Under the pieces are notes generated by a model. The model was not told the DNA's origin and did no database searches. It saw only the letters and a program-made list of their open reading frames with translations. A program made the translations under genes and the position numbers. A stretch of DNA of 64,000 nt from Limnephilus marmoratus (taxonomy: Eukaryota > Arthropoda > Insecta > Trichoptera > Limnephilidae), in contig OU862927.1 in NCBI GenBank assembly GCA_917880885.1, positions 18,927,450 through 18,991,449 on the forward strand. The letters run 5' to 3'. Shown piece by piece: positions 11,594 through 24,306 of this stretch; the first letter of the stretch is position 1; each line of letters starts with the position of its first letter.

Positions 11594-12236
11594 TTAGCTG
11601 TTAGGTAATAAAATCTGAATCTTCCTGGAACCTTCCTCTCCGCATCTCCTTCCCCTTTCCATTTCATTCGGCATAACAAATATCTCAAATTGGGGATGCC
11701 ATTATCCCACTGGTTTTAGCTCTGTTTGGTGTTAACTTAAAGAAACAAAGTGTTTTTTTTAGTAATTTATTTAATTTAATATAAGGCTACATAAGTAAAG
11801 AATTTGAAATTGCAAATTCAACAATCAGAATGTGAAATTGAATTGAAACGTCAAATAAATCATGTCATTTGGATACACTATCTTTGAAAAAAACATTTAT
11901 AATAATAAAAATAATGAGATTCATTCAATTGAGTTACAGTAGTGAATCATTTAAATAGAATTTTACACAAAAGACAATTCACATTTAAATATTGCAATGT
12001 CAAGGCTGGTACAACATCATAGAAGAAATTTACAAATAGACAAAAGTGCGGTGAAGACGTTAAAAAATATATCTATGGAATTAGGGATTGTGCACAATGG
12101 GGAAATTGTAAACATATACATATATATTTTTAGTACCACTTAAATGCCATCGACAAAGCTGAGTTGGTGTAGTGTACTTTTTTTTACACCCATAGGTAGC
12201 ACATTTAAATGCAGTCCCCATATTAAGAAGAATTTA

Positions 12237-12300
12237 AACAATTCTTCAAATTTAAAAGTTGATATTCAAGTTCTGTGAAAGTCCTGTTCAAGCTTTTTTA
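12237..12300 (+). repeat. Interspersed AT-rich repeat, split by a LINE insertion (left part)
   Basis: Related to the repeat at 1278-1370 and 4224-4440 (AACAATTCTTCAAATTT, then CAAGTTCTGTGAAAG). The matching family sequence resumes at 12660-12775 on the other side of the LINE fragment. Confidence 0.5.
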
Positions 12301-12316
12301 TTATTTTAATCATGTG

Positions 12317-12659
12317 GACTACTAGGAATTTCCTGGAGAGACCACATCACAAATGAGGAGGTTCTCCAAAGAATTGAAGGAGGAAGGCACCTGCTCAGGA
12401 TCTTGTCCGAAAGGCGCGCAAGATGGATCGGCCATGCAATAAGACAAGAAGGCCTCTTGCATGCCATAATGGAGGGTATGACCGAGGGGACAAACGCTAG
12501 GGGACGCCCACGCCGAGAGTACCTGGAGGACCTGCTGGTGGACGTGCGCTGCTTATCATATGCAGACTTTAAAAGAGCCGCACAAGACAGGGAAGAGTGG
12601 AAGAAACGAATAGATGAAATTGCTGCAAACCAATCCCAGGATTGAAACCAGAGAGAGAG
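12317..12659 (+). mobile_element. 5'-truncated non-LTR retrotransposon with 9-bp target duplication
   Basis: Encodes the extreme C terminus of a LINE ORF2: RRARWIGHAIRQEGLL, GRPRREYLEDLLVD and a final DEIAANQSQD before the stop, then a short (GA)n tail. It is flanked by AATCATGTG at 12308-12316 and 12660-12668, a target-site duplication typical of target-primed reverse transcription. It is almost identical to the - strand copy at 37563-37922 (only a couple of differences in the first 100 bp compared), so the family was active recently. Confidence 0.85.
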
Positions 12660-12779
12660 AATCATGTGAAACAACTGGCCAAATAATGATATAATAACAG
12701 AACTTAAATAGAACAATTACAGAACTTGAAAATTAACTTTGAATTGATGAATTGTTAAAATTCTGTGAAACAACCTATC

Positions 12780-13300
12780 CTTTTGCAGCCAGTGGCATCG
12801 CTAGTGTAGATTTTGTGGAAAAAAAAATTGCCTATTGAAAATTCAAACGTAGTTTTTAAAATTCCGTTAAAAAAATTGGAAATTAATTAATTGTAATATT
12901 GAGGAATTATATAAAAAAAGTTTAATTTATTATGTAGATTCTTAATTTTTTTTATATTTCAAAATTGAGTTTGTAAAATGAAAACAAAATGATAAGCCTT
13001 AGTAATTAATGAGATTAAAAAATGCTTATTAGAGATTTCACTATCTTATAAGTCCAAAAGGGTAAATTGGGAATCACAAAGCTAATAAGACTGACAAGAG
13101 GTGTGCATTATAGTTTAGTAAAAAGTGCTATAAGAAATATGAAAATATGTTTTTTACAACTATCTGTAGTCTTTTTTTATCATAATCTATACAATTACAT
13201 TAATCAAAATTAAGTTTTCCTATTATGTTACATCCAAACATGTTTAAAAAAATGTTACTTAGTATTAAAATCATTACGCGACAACACATACAGGTAACTA
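12780..13300. other. AT-rich sequence, no feature recognised
   Basis: No coding frame of substance, no tandem structure and no match to other parts of the window that I could see. Confidence 0.5.
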
Positions 13301-13317
13301 TAAAACGGTGACCGGAC

Positions 13318-13486
13318 AACTCAGAATGAAACCAACTCAGAAGCAGCTCACAAAGGTCATTAAGAGTGATGATAAAAAATTGGTTAAATAAGTTAGGTTA
13401 GGGTTACCGGCTATATTAAAATTATTTTTTCATAGCTTTTAATGACCTTTCTGAGGTGTTTCTTAGTTGGTTTCATTTTGAGTTGG
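13318..13486. repeat. Imperfect inverted repeat (small TIR element)
   Basis: About 46-bp arms: left includes AATGAAACCAACTCAGAAGC and AAAGGTCATTA, right the complement TAATGACCTTT ... TAGTTGGTTTCATTTTGAGT. Identity is roughly 85%. It encloses ~70 bp containing TTAGGTTAGGGTTA. Likely an old MITE. Confidence 0.6.
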
Positions 13487-13499
13487 CATGGAACCCTAT

Positions 13500-14700
13500 A
13501 AAACATATTTCAACCTTGGTCATAATTCACAATTAAAATATTCATTAGAATAATTATTTTGAGTTATGCATTGAAAAATAAAACAAGAAAATGGTCAGCC
13601 AAATTAAGAAGATGTTATTAAGTGATGCATTACAATCATCTCAAACAGTATTAATAGGCTTGCGTCTGCGTGGTTGAATTTCAGAACCCAGCTACGAGTG
13701 TATGTCAGATGCCACCCATACGCGCCGTGCCACAAATAACATCTGTGTATGTGGAATTTCGCACAAAGCTACTGTTATAATTCAGTTTCAAATTCAAGAA
13801 TTCGACACAAGATGTCGCTACTTCCATCAGCAGCTCGCTTGTGGACGTTTCTTCTCTAGGTATAAGTACTACGGGTGTATAGAATTTAAGTATCTTTCCG
13901 GATATATATGGTGAGATTACATATGGCGGCATTGCCTGTCACGGTTGTGACTAGTTATCACTCAGTCACTGGATCACAGTTCACAGTGGATCCGACGGGG
14001 AGCTGGCTATTTTTGGAACCAGTTCTTATCGGATTTATAAAATGGTTATCTACACTCAAACCTGCCGAAGCCGAAGTTTATTGTTTTGAATTTTCTAAAA
14101 AACTATAAAGCAAAACATCTGATGCCTGAGCAGATAAAACTCATAAACGATAAGCCTTGCATCATGAAATTTGCATAGCAACTTTTGACATACTGTAAAA
14201 AATAAAACCAGACGCAGAAGATGCCATTTTGTTCCATATTCTTGATTCTTTTTAGTGGGAAAAAATAGTGTTGCCCGCAAAACTATAAAAGCAGACCTTT
14301 TTATTAAAGCAATGGGTATTTGGAATATTTATATAAATTCGGGCATTATTAATAAGTTTTCAAGGTACCTACCACAAACTACTATGGAAGACAGGGTTTG
14401 GATTTGCGACAGCTAACATTCAATTATACATAAAAAATGAACCATTAAAAATTAGTATTACAACATTCAAATACAAAATAAAACAATCATTACAACTAAT
14501 TTTGGATTGTACACTTTAAGTAAAACAAATTATTTATTTTCTATACATTTTTTGCTAGTGACATTGAATTATTCATTGACCCTTTGCAACATATTTTGTC
14601 TATGCACTTTCAGCTGACTCACATAATAAAATAAGTCATAGATGATTTCAAATCGCATGTGACAGTAAATTCAAATTTTTACAGGAGCAGAGGGTGACTG
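13500..14700. other. Intergenic, no feature recognised
   Basis: Two short opposing frames near 13.7-13.9 kb overlap each other and show no domain, repeat or splice logic. I treat them as chance. Confidence 0.4.
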
Positions 14701-14719
14701 GTAAAATTAATGTCTAATG

Positions 14720-14921
14720 TCAGAGACCAGAAAGTTCTTGTATATTGCAGCTAGCGCTCGCTCCATTGTCAGAGACAAGCCAAAATCTTATCTGTTTCAG
14801 GTATCGCTTGCTCTAATGTCAGCTGCATTAGACAAATTCCCGTCTAATGCAGTTAAACGCTTGTTCCAATATCAGAAAAAAGACAAATTCATGTTGATTT
14901 CAGCTAGTGCTTATGAGAGAA
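14720..14921 (+). repeat. Degenerate ~50-bp tandem repeat
   Basis: Four diverged units start at about 14720, 14769, 14819 and 14872 (spacings 49, 50 and 53). Each starts TCAG and later has a GCTAGCGCT/GGTATCGCT-like segment. The region happens to be open for 85 codons, but the unit length is not a multiple of three, so it is unlikely to be a coding repeat. Confidence 0.45.
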
Positions 14922-14979
14922 ACAATTTTTTGATGGATATTAAGCCATATTGCGCTTCTACCTTCTTAAGTTAACCTTT

Positions 14980-17740
14980 CAGGCAGCTGTGTCCATCACC
15001 AGGGCAGACTGCAGATAATGGAAAAAAAAACATCTGCCCTGGTGTTGGAAACTGCAAGACTGCGAAAACATTGACTCCAAAAGAAAGGACTAAGCGCAAC
15101 ATGACTCAATACCCCAAAAGTAAAAAAAATGAACATATTGGGAATATCATGTTGAACAACTTTTTTAATCATCTCTACTCATAATTATGTATTATTTTTT
15201 CTCACAGCTCTATATATTCATACAGTATGAGTCAAAAGTCATAGTATTGTGCCCATTCTAATGATCAGTGTGTCAAATGTTGCCATAAGTGACATGAATT
15301 AATTTTAAGTACTTAAAAATACAATGAAGTACATTTTTAAGTAATTTTTAAACACTCATGATATGATTCTGATCTCACTTTTGTTCTAAATATCTACAGA
15401 GATTTAATTTTTACAATCAAATATTTTGGACGATATGCAATTTTCACATTTTCATCTTCAGAGCTTCTGATGTGAAAATTAAACAGAAAACAATGGCACA
15501 GATAAGAACACTAATAGTGGTGGGGAGACAATGAAGACTGAATTTTCCTATGAAAGTACATTTAACAGATTATATTCAGACACAAAATATCTGCAAACCC
15601 ATATAATTAAAAAAGTGTTCCAGAAACCCACGAAAACCAAAAATATTCGAAAGAATTTTTTTCATTAAAGACCCAACCCACTACACAATATAATATTCTA
15701 TAGTTATTAAAATCATTTTAAAATTACCTTTCCATGCATTTTGCTCATCATTTTTTGTATAAAAGGCACCCCAAATAATTCCATTTTATAATATGTACAT
15801 CATTCATAATGACTATAACTATAATATCGCAATGAAATCAATCACATTAGTTTTTTTTTATAAAATAGCATAGACATGGGCCGAGAGTCTGTTTGAATCA
15901 TGTGAATTAATTCGTTTCTATACAAAAATTAATAATTTCTGAATTGCTTCAATGAGTCCCTAAAATCTTATACAAAATCTCAATAGTAATTCTTGTCAAC
16001 TTTGGGACGGAATATGGAAAAGCGTGAATTGAGTTTAGAGTTAAATTACAATGCTTCTTAAAATATGGGTTACCTTCAAAAACAAAATGATTGAGTTGGT
16101 AACCTAATCAATGAGAAAGTAGGTGACATTGTGAATCAAATCGAATTGATTCACTGGAATGACTGAATCTGCCCATGTCTACAATCTAATGACACGCATT
16201 CATTTTACATAAGATGGACACCAAAGACTAAAACAAAACTAAACATTTCTAATATAATAACCAAAATATTACTAAAAAAGAAAGAATTTTGACAGACATA
16301 CAAAAATTTTCCTACGATTTTATATACAGTTGTTACATACATTAATCACAAATTAAAATCTTTAAGCTCACATGGCCAAAAAGGGCTCTTTTGGTCTCTC
16401 TAATATATTGTATTATTAACTGTCAATGATAAACTAATATTCTATTGGCCTGACAAACATTACACACACATAATTAAAATTGTAAAGCAAAAAAGGCACA
16501 ATTTTCCGTGAACATTGACACTAAACAGTACTTACAGAGAATATGTGTTAAGATATCCGTGCTTCATTGGAAATACGATACTTAATTTGTCATCAAAGTT
16601 TTATCAAACGAGACCACAATAAAATTTAAAAAAACGCACTTTACTGACATAGTTTCGATACTCACCATTATTATCTGTACTCATGTTGGTTTCAATGTAG
16701 TTAATAGCGAATTATGGTATAATTGTGATGTTTCAACTATGTTTTAAGTAAAATTGTAATGGTTTGAATGTATTAAATCAACATCTTTCTTTATAAATGC
16801 CTACGCACAAGATGGCCTCTGATTTTATACATGATATCCAAATGAACAAATTAAAAAAACCGATTGCTATGTATTTGCCAATGCTGTCTGAAGACTTACA
16901 TATTTATGTAGGAAGATGCTGATGAAGTCCAGTTAATAAAGATGATATTTTTTAACATTTGTAAATAATGTGTTACCTGATCATAATATAACTCATGGTC
17001 CCATCTTTAAATTGGCCATGATGAAGGGCCTCAGAAGCCTAGTCCTAGTCCAGGAGTCGGCAGACCACGGCTCTTTGTATAGGCTAAGATTATAAATGTG
17101 AATGGCATAAATATGTCTCTGATACATTTGTTATTCTTTTTCCTTGGAGAATTGGCTTTTCTCACTTGAAAGTCTGCCAAATCCTGGTCTAGTAAATTGA
17201 TCATTCAAAGCAATCAACCTCTCCAATGATATTGCACAAATCGTAAATATGTAATCTAAATGCACTTGGTCCAAAGCCTAAATCTTCCCATACACACACA
17301 TATACACCTACTTTTACTTTTACGATGGATGATCTAATTAAAATAACTACATTCTTCAGAGGATTAACATAAAATGGCCATAATTACAAAAAAGCTAGTG
17401 AATTGGTAATACAAATTAAACTCATACTAAGATAAAATGACTAATAGAAAAATAACTATTCACGATTCCCTAAAATATTTGGTCAATTTTGGATGACATT
17501 TAACTAAGTACTTACCGAAAGCAAAATTATATTTTATTCTTCATGACATTCATGATCATAGAATAAAGAGTCTCTTTATTCTACGGTCATGACTTATTTG
17601 TCCACGTCTCTCAAAATGAAATATAATGGCAGGATTTTTTTTACGATCGGTCGTCTATGCACATGTAAATACAATATGTATATATAATATTTATTATCTA
17701 AAATGAAGTTTGATTGAGACTAAAATTACATATTTATACA
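14980..17740. other. Long AT-rich stretch between the converging genes
   Basis: About 2.8 kb without a usable frame, tandem array or recognised transposon. It lies downstream of both SmD3 and CaMKK. It could include a long CaMKK 3' UTR, but the sequence does not show where that transcript ends. Confidence 0.45.
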
Positions 17741-17750
17741 CAAAAAATGC

Positions 17751-18580
17751 GAGGGTGGTCTGAAAAGTTTCCGACCTGAACATGAAGATGGCAGCACTCG
17801 TCAATAAAAGCTAGTGAATGTAGTTGAGCATCTTTTGACAGTTACTCACCAAAGTTTCGGTCATTTGTGGTCAGTTTTGTCATTTGCGCGGTTTTTAGTT
17901 GAGTCGTTTGAGTGAGTCGATGTGTGTGTTTTTGTGACAACGGAAATAATTGATTTTCGAGCTGTTATTAAATTTTTGTTTTTTGTTTTTTGCGCAGTTT
18001 TTAGGTAAGGGAACAAAAAGAAGTCGCTTGGGGCTAGATCTGGTGAGTAAGGCGGATGGTCAAGCAGTTCAACCCGTAATTCGTGGATTTTTGCCATGGC
18101 AACCGCTGAGGTGTAAGACGGCGCGTTGTATTGGTGAAATACAACGCGCCGGCGGTCGTCTAACACTATTTGGTGAAGTTTAGCAATATTATCGTCAGTA
18201 GTTGCAGTTTTTGGACGTCCCGAACGTTCATCGTCTCCCAAGCTCTTACGGCCATGTTTCAATTCAGCTGCCCAAAATTTCACTGTGGTAAATGATGGTG
18301 CAGAGTCCCCATACACAGAGTCCAACTCGTCTTTGATTTACGTAGGCGTATTGTCTTTCAAAAACAAAAATTTAATAACAGCTCGATACTTAATTTTTTC
18401 CATTTTCACAAAAACACACACATCGACTCACTCAAACGACTGTCAACTAAAAACTGGGCGTCCAAAATGGCCGAAACTTTGGTGAGTAACTGTCAAAAGA
18501 TGCACAACTACATTCACTAGCTTTTATTGACGAGTGCTGCCATCTTCATGTTCAGGAAAAAACTTTTCAGACCACCCTCA
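17751..18580 (-). mobile_element. Mariner-type element rearranged into a foldback (about 220-bp arms)
   Basis: Ends are GAGGGTGGTCTGAAAAGTTT and its complement, with TA following the right end. Normal mariner terminal repeats are about 30 bp. Here the inverted similarity continues about 220 bp inward, because the left arm carries an inverted copy of the 5' coding start (TTTCGAGCTGTTATTAAATT at about 17955 mirrors the sequence near 18370-18395). The coding part is internally deleted. Confidence 0.82.
17861..18403 (-). pseudogene. Mariner transposase, internally deleted and mutated
   Basis: The - strand N terminus MEKIKYRAVIKFLFLKDNTP runs into a stop, then DSVYGDSAPSFTTVKFW, RSGRPKTATTDDNIAKLHQI and VLDDRR. 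It then jumps directly to VVFHQYNAPSYTSAVAMAKI and HPPYSPDLAPSDFFLFP. The segment with the first catalytic Asp (TGDE) is gone. The second, normally in HQDNAPSHTS, is Tyr here. Only the third, in PDLAPSD, remains. Cannot transpose by itself. Confidence 0.88.
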
Positions 18581-18599
18581 TATATCTAACGTGGATATT

Positions 18600-19230
18600 T
18601 TATTATTAAAGAATTGTCAATAAAGTTGGCATAAGATTATTAATTTACACAAACAGCAAAATAGAAAAAAACATACTCACATTCACAAATACAAATCAAT
18701 GAATTTAATATTAAATTATTGATCATTTCCACATGTTTTGTGTGCCTGCTAATGAATTTGTATAATTACATGTGCGGAAAAAAATTCATCGTTGCTATTT
18801 GAATTAATATTCAGTTAAATAATAATTATTATAAACATAACCAAAAACCCTACTAAGTCATTTCTTTATAAAATGTTATGGATTTTGTGGAAATGTCACA
18901 TACAATGTTTTGTGCTGGATTGTAAAAAAAACCATTAAGTTGTTAGAATGTCAATTCAACCCAATAATGTGACAGACTAAATTAAATAAACTCTTCTCCA
19001 GATATATATAACCACAACTACGATATTCGGAAGTGGCATTGATAAATTGGGGCTATGTTTGTTAACTTTTCCAACTGATTGTGGCAACACATAATATTTT
19101 AAACCATACCATAGACAAAGCAAATCTATTGTTTACTATACCAATAACTTATATAATAATTTCAATGCTCGAAAGGAAAAATGGCTAAGGCGCAATACAT
19201 CTGTGACAGATGAACTTATACAATAAGCTA
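18600..19230. other. AT-rich sequence, no feature recognised
   Basis: No long frame and no repeat structure seen. Confidence 0.45.
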
Positions 19231-19238
19231 TACCTATG

Positions 19239-19844
19239 CAAGGGCATTGCCAAGGCAGGGAGGGGCAGCTGCCCCCCTCTAGAGATTCAAAAAAACTCGC
19301 TTCTAAAAATTTTGATCGCTCTTCCGTGCACAACGTGTACGGTAGAGCGATCGTTTAGCAGCCTCAGGAGACTTAAAACTTGGTTAAGAAGCACTATGGG
19401 ACAAAATCGCCTCAACGGTCTGGCCATGATGAGTGTACACAGAAAACTTAGAAGATTTTCATAATAAAGTGGTTGAGAAGTTTTCAAAAAACCCCCGAAA
19501 ATTATGTTTTAATTAACCTAATCTTTGTCGACCCTTATATTAAAATCCGGTAATTACAAAAAAAAAATACACTGTACACTTATTCATAACCAAACTCTCA
19601 AATTATTTTTTTTGAATTTTTCTAATAAATGTAATTTATTTACAAGTTTTATTTATTGTACAGTCAAGAGCTTGTGTAGCTTTACATGTTGGACTCTGTA
19701 TAGTTTATTATAATCGCCGTAGATGTAAGGCTCATATTACAAGTGAAAAGCTTCATGTGCTCTCGACTTTACCTACAATTCATACTTTTCTCATTCTCCA
19801 TATCAACTTGCCCCCCCCTGGGCTATCGGCTGGCCACGCCCTTG
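19239..19844 (+). mobile_element. hAT-type transposon remnant
   Basis: Ends are CAAGGGCATTGCCAAGGCAG on the left and, read inward from the right, CAAGGGCGTGGCCAGCCGAT, with C/G runs just inside both. This resembles hAT termini with CAGGG(C)GTGGCC-like ends. I could not find a convincing 8-bp target duplication. The interior encodes only the C-terminal transposase end (next entry). Confidence 0.65.
19282..19464 (+). pseudogene. hAT transposase C-terminal dimerisation domain fragment
   Basis: Reads LLKILIALPCTTCTVERSFS, then LRRLKTWLRSTMGQNRLNGL and AMMSVHR. This is the hAT family C-terminal signature (ALP-x5-VERSFS, LR-x2-M-x3-RL-x2-L). The RNase-H-like catalytic core is missing, so the protein cannot work as a transposase. 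Confidence 0.85.
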
Positions 19845-20299
19845 CGTGCTTGTTCTAATTAATTCGAACTTTCCACATGTTCTGGGAAACTCTAGAAAAC
19901 TTGACTTGATGAACATACGCACAAACAAACAATATAGCTTGTTGTGTAGGTTCTTCTTCAATGTCACAGCTGTATGGCTCTTTAGCCATTTTTCTTTTCC
20001 AGCATCGATATAATGATGTATGTATTATAAAGATTAAGTGTAATAATGAATGCTCATTACTCCGCTTTAAAATAAAATAATTTTATATATTATCTTTCAC
20101 GTCAAAATGACCTGTCTTTATACAATGTAAGACACTCTTTTAAGCAGAAGATTATCATCATTGACTGACAAAAGAGTAAGTGTTACCACTATAATAAATT
20201 GTTTAGTGAATACAAAAGAAGCTGAAAAAATGATTAAAATTCATGCTTGAAATATCGCCAGGCTGAGTAATAATGATTATTTTCTGAAAATTCGTTGCA

Positions 20300-20630
20300 T
20301 CACCTCGCTTCCCTGTCTTGAATACCGCTGTCTTCCTGACTTCTGGCAACATCGCTCAGAACCCCACCAATTTTGAACCCGACCTTACTGAGCTCAAAGT
20401 TAATGCTTTTCGAAGCGTTTTGAACGAGGGAAGATTCTTTGTCTCCCGTGTTACCTCCTTCATATTCCACAAGTTCAGGATCGTTGGATTCTTTGTCGGT
20501 AACTTCTTCGGTCACGTTGAGCATTGTCTTCGCTTTCATCAGGATCTGATGACTGTTCGTCTTGGGTTTGGCGAATCCTTGGGTGACTGACTCGGTCAAA
20601 GATGGCAGATAACTGTCGAAAGATCCTTGC
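20300..20630 (-). CDS. CaMKK: Calcium/calmodulin-dependent protein kinase kinase, last coding exon
   Basis: The acceptor reads TTTCAG immediately before 20630. The first base completes an Arg codon with the previous exon, and the frame continues QGSFDSYLPSLTESVTQGF to a TGA at 20300-20302 (about 110 residues). This C-terminal tail is acidic, Ser/Thr-rich and not a recognisable domain, as expected for the variable end of CaMKK proteins. Assignment rests on phase and splice continuity with the preceding exons. The true last exon could differ if alternative splicing exists. Confidence 0.75.
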
Positions 20631-21821
20631 CTGAAAGAGATATTATCAAAAATTGGAATGAAAACGTTCATTTTAGGATCACAAATTATGTAAGTACACT
20701 ATACAATATGAGGTGAAGATGTATGTATTGTTTGCTATGCCGATAAGCAACTCCAGTGAAAAATATTATGGCTTTAAAAAAATATGTTAATATAGACCAA
20801 TAAACGCTGATTCTGAATATATAAGTTTTATTAAAGAACATTAAACATAGAATTTTAAAAAAATTATTAAAAAGTCCATTTTTAATTGTGTCATTAAAAC
20901 ACACTCTCAAGTTGGTATTATTGAATGTTTAGTGCTGACGTCACTGCTCACCATAATTTTACAGTCATATTGTATTGAAATGTATGACACAAGCCATCGG
21001 TATTAACAACATTTGATGTTATTAGTTTATTTACGTAACAGAGATTTAGTTGTTGTGTTTATTGAAACTTTTATTTAAACCTAAATAATTCATTATCAAA
21101 AATAGAGGTATCTCTATTATTTCAAATATTCAAAAACTAAACTGTACAAAAAAATCGCAATGCTACTAATTCTCCTCCAAGCCTGAACTTCAAAATGGCG
21201 GACTTGAAACAGCTGATTCGGCGCTGTAGGTATGCTGTAGTTGCCTAAAATTCCATAATATTGATTTCGATTCAAGCCAAAAAAATAATAATTTGAAACA
21301 ATTTTTATACCACTCTCCCGTAATAATATTGAAAAATATTATAAATAAATAATTCCACCTAAATAATTTTTTTACTTATTGAATAGTTTCATAGCTTCTT
21401 CCATATAACTGTCATACAAAATGACAACACACCTGTTGAAAATAAAACAAACTTTTGGTGAGTGATGACGTCACACGATTCACCATACATACACATACGG
21501 TGGTTTTCGGGGGATCTTGAAAAAATAAAAATAAGTATGCAGTTATTTAAGTTAGAAGGCCATGATTCATTACAAAAAAATTGGACTGGAGTTCCTTATT
21601 GTAGATTTAATGTAAAACTTTGCAACCTGGCCTTTTCCACACAACCTGTTCCACCACAGGGTTTTTTAATATGTGTTTCAGTGAAATTTCGTGGATCACA
21701 TATGCAAGATCTATATCCGGGAGTAGCGGTTGATGAGTCACATATGGACAGCCACATAGATAAGGATAAGAAACAGTTATGTAAGAGTTAAAATAAGTCA
21801 AGAATATTATTAAATATTTAC

Positions 21822-21904
21822 CTTTCTGGAAGACCAAGATATGCTCCCGGTGCTGAAGCAGATCGTGCTCCACGTGAAAGTTTCCCTGGTCGTAAGAAAG
21901 GGTT
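21822..21904 (-). CDS. CaMKK: Calcium/calmodulin-dependent protein kinase kinase, CaM-binding region exon
   Basis: An 83-bp exon between TTTCAG and AG|GTAAAT. It encodes NPFLRPGKLSRGARSASAPG, then AYLGLPE and two bases of the next Arg codon. In vertebrate CaMKKs the segment after the kinase domain, with its NPF and SAPG motifs, follows the autoinhibitory/calmodulin-binding helix; the same motifs are present here. The exon is too short to be found by open-frame length, but motif, splice sites and phase agree on both sides. Confidence 0.88.
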
Positions 21905-22849
21905 CTGAAATAAGAAAAATATATAATATTATGTCATGGTCCTACATCTTTCAACATACAATAAAAGCTTCATAACATCTTCTCGTATGTTAAGATGGAA
22001 TGCCTGATCAATATCTGTACCCGAGAAGCACACGGATGCCAAAAAGGTAAATGTTCAGGAGAGTCAAAAAACTATTTTTCTGTAACTGTGCTCTCATAAC
22101 TTCTTTGGATATCCACGCTGATAGATAACAAAAAAATAGGTATAAAATCAATTAGTTTTGTTTTAAAAATGGGCAAATAAAACGAAATATTTTATATTTG
22201 AAGCCTTTAAAAATATTCTTAAAAAAAATTGGTGTCTTGAGTCAAACAAAAACACGGACTTGAGTCCTGCTTCAAAATGAAGTGGAATATTTTGTTATGA
22301 CATGTGGTGCATTATGAAAGGATCAATGTTTGAAAATTGTTTACTTCTATAGAAAGCGTAGTAATGTTGGAGGCAGGAGGAAGTCAAATCCATTTGCATC
22401 CGGATTTGAGTCAAAATACTCAAATTGCAACTAAATCATAAAGATGCAAGTCCATGTACATTTTTTTGCTTCTAAGATAGTTGTTGCATCAAAGGTAGTT
22501 GCATCCGTAAAAATTTTAAATCCTATTTCTCTTCATGGTAGGTCCTGAATCTTTCTGCCACTGATAAACATGATAATTTATTTCAAGTCTGCATCAAAAA
22601 CTCATTTCTTCAAATTTTGGACTTGCTCCCGCATGCTTTCCGGTACAGATATAAACCTACACAACTTGAATTCAAGTCCAAGATTATGTACTTTTTTTAC
22701 ATAAACATTAAGTTCTAATATTTGGTAATCCATATCTATTTTTTTCTTTTGTAAACAAATTTTTTTTTTGATGAATACCAAATATTATCTTATTTTATTT
22801 ATGCATTCAATTTTCGCACACAATGGAGATTATGGGACAGCGAGTCGAC

Positions 22850-23225
22850 CACCCAGGGTTAAAGACAATGTGTTTATTATTATGGTCACCTATTTTCATT
22901 CTTCTTCTTTCGTATGGTGGGGGGCCAGAGGGGGACATCTAGGTCTGCGAGCCATTCTTGGGCCTCAGGCGTTGCCCTTGAGACCTCATCGGACCGCACC
23001 GCATTCACACATCGCCGACTCTTTAAGGCCCCATCTATGCATCGTGTGAGCACAACGGCTATGGGAGCACCTTACCCTATTGATGGCGGTCCAGAGTTTG
23101 CGAGGCAATGAGAACCCAGGTTGTCTCTGAGTGGGGTCTTGAATGAGATGGGTGTTTTTGACGTTAATTAAATGTCCTATTTTCATTAATTCACCGTTGC
23201 AGAGTGATCTGTAGTAGGCCATTGG
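22850..23225 (-). pseudogene. Non-LTR retrotransposon C-terminal fragment (Cys-rich tail)
   Basis: The - strand encodes LPRKLWTAINRVRCSHSRCA, then HRWGLKESAMCECG, the C-x-C-type tail after the RNase H region in R1/Jockey/I-like LINEs. The usual HIV/HIL..CP continuation is lost, so it is truncated. Lies in the CaMKK intron between the exons at 21.9 and 24.3 kb. Confidence 0.75.
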
Positions 23226-23489
23226 CCCCTTCTAAAATGGCAAAGTGGCGAGTTGGAGAAAACATTTTATATTCCCAATTTATTTTTTCCATAATAAAAC
23301 TAGTGGTTTTGTGAGCAGTAGATCCCTCGACCAAAAAGTATGTTGCTGCTTTTATCTTTTAATTTATTTTAAAAAAAATATCTATACTATATTTAATTTG
23401 GTTTCCGTTCAGCTAACTTGTTTAATTTCAGTCATTTTGCTATATTTTGTATGACTTTGTTACTTTTCACACGAAACATAGATTAATGC

Positions 23490-23815
23490 ATCTAATTTTG
23501 CAATTTTTTTATGGTTTTAATTATATAATTTGTGTAAATTATGAATAGAAATGGGCCTAATACCGACCCTTGCGGAGCGTCTAGGTTGCTTTCTATCAGT
23601 TCTGATACTGAGTTTTCAACTTTTGCTACCTGTTTCCTTTCCTGGAGATATTCTTTGAATAGGTTTAGAGCTACATCAGAAAAATCTATGTTTTCTGATA
23701 TTTCTATAGGTTTTTTCCTATCTATCGTTTCAAATGCTCTTTTGAAATCTAAGAATGCTGCAAATGCGATTTTTTTGTCTGTTTCTTTCTTCTGTTGTAT
23801 AAGTTGGTTTACCCC
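23490..23815 (-). pseudogene. Non-LTR reverse transcriptase fragment (motifs A and B)
   Basis: Reads FLDFKRAFETIDR (RT motif A with its catalytic Asp) and, about 50 residues on, PQGSVLGPFLFIIYTN (motif B). The YADD box is not present downstream. Both ends are lost. Intronic to CaMKK. Confidence 0.82.
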
Positions 23816-24306
23816 CCGCCGCTCATTTGTACCAAGCGTGGTATTTCGAAGACCCCCCCCCTGAACGGGTCACGTAGTATGGGTACGTTCCCGAAGTACC
23901 ATAATATTGAAAAAATGTGAATAAGAAAGTCCAAATAAACATAACGATTTCACAATTGAGAAAACAATCTTTACTGAAACATTAAAACGGCCACCATGTT
24001 GAACCGGAAGCGGAACGTAGAAACAAATTTACAGAGAGATGAAATACTTAATGCAAAACGGTCCAGTTAAAAAGTTTGCAGTTAGTTGTCCAATATTTAA
24101 ACTGGGAATATAATGGCCAGCTTACGAAATGAAACATAGAAAACGATAATAGAAATTTGATGCTGTAAAGCACAAAATGATAATTTTTCAGGAGAGAGAA
24201 ATGAAAGGTAAAATAAAAAATCATATCCCCTTTTTTGTAGACACAAGAGGAGCACTTATTTTTATTTATTTATTGTAGATAAATAATTTTGTACGTGTAG
24301 ACTCAC

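Noticed and set aside
13702..13932. Overlapping opposite-strand frames as a gene
   Set aside because: No domain, no splice context, and both strands open by chance in the same place.
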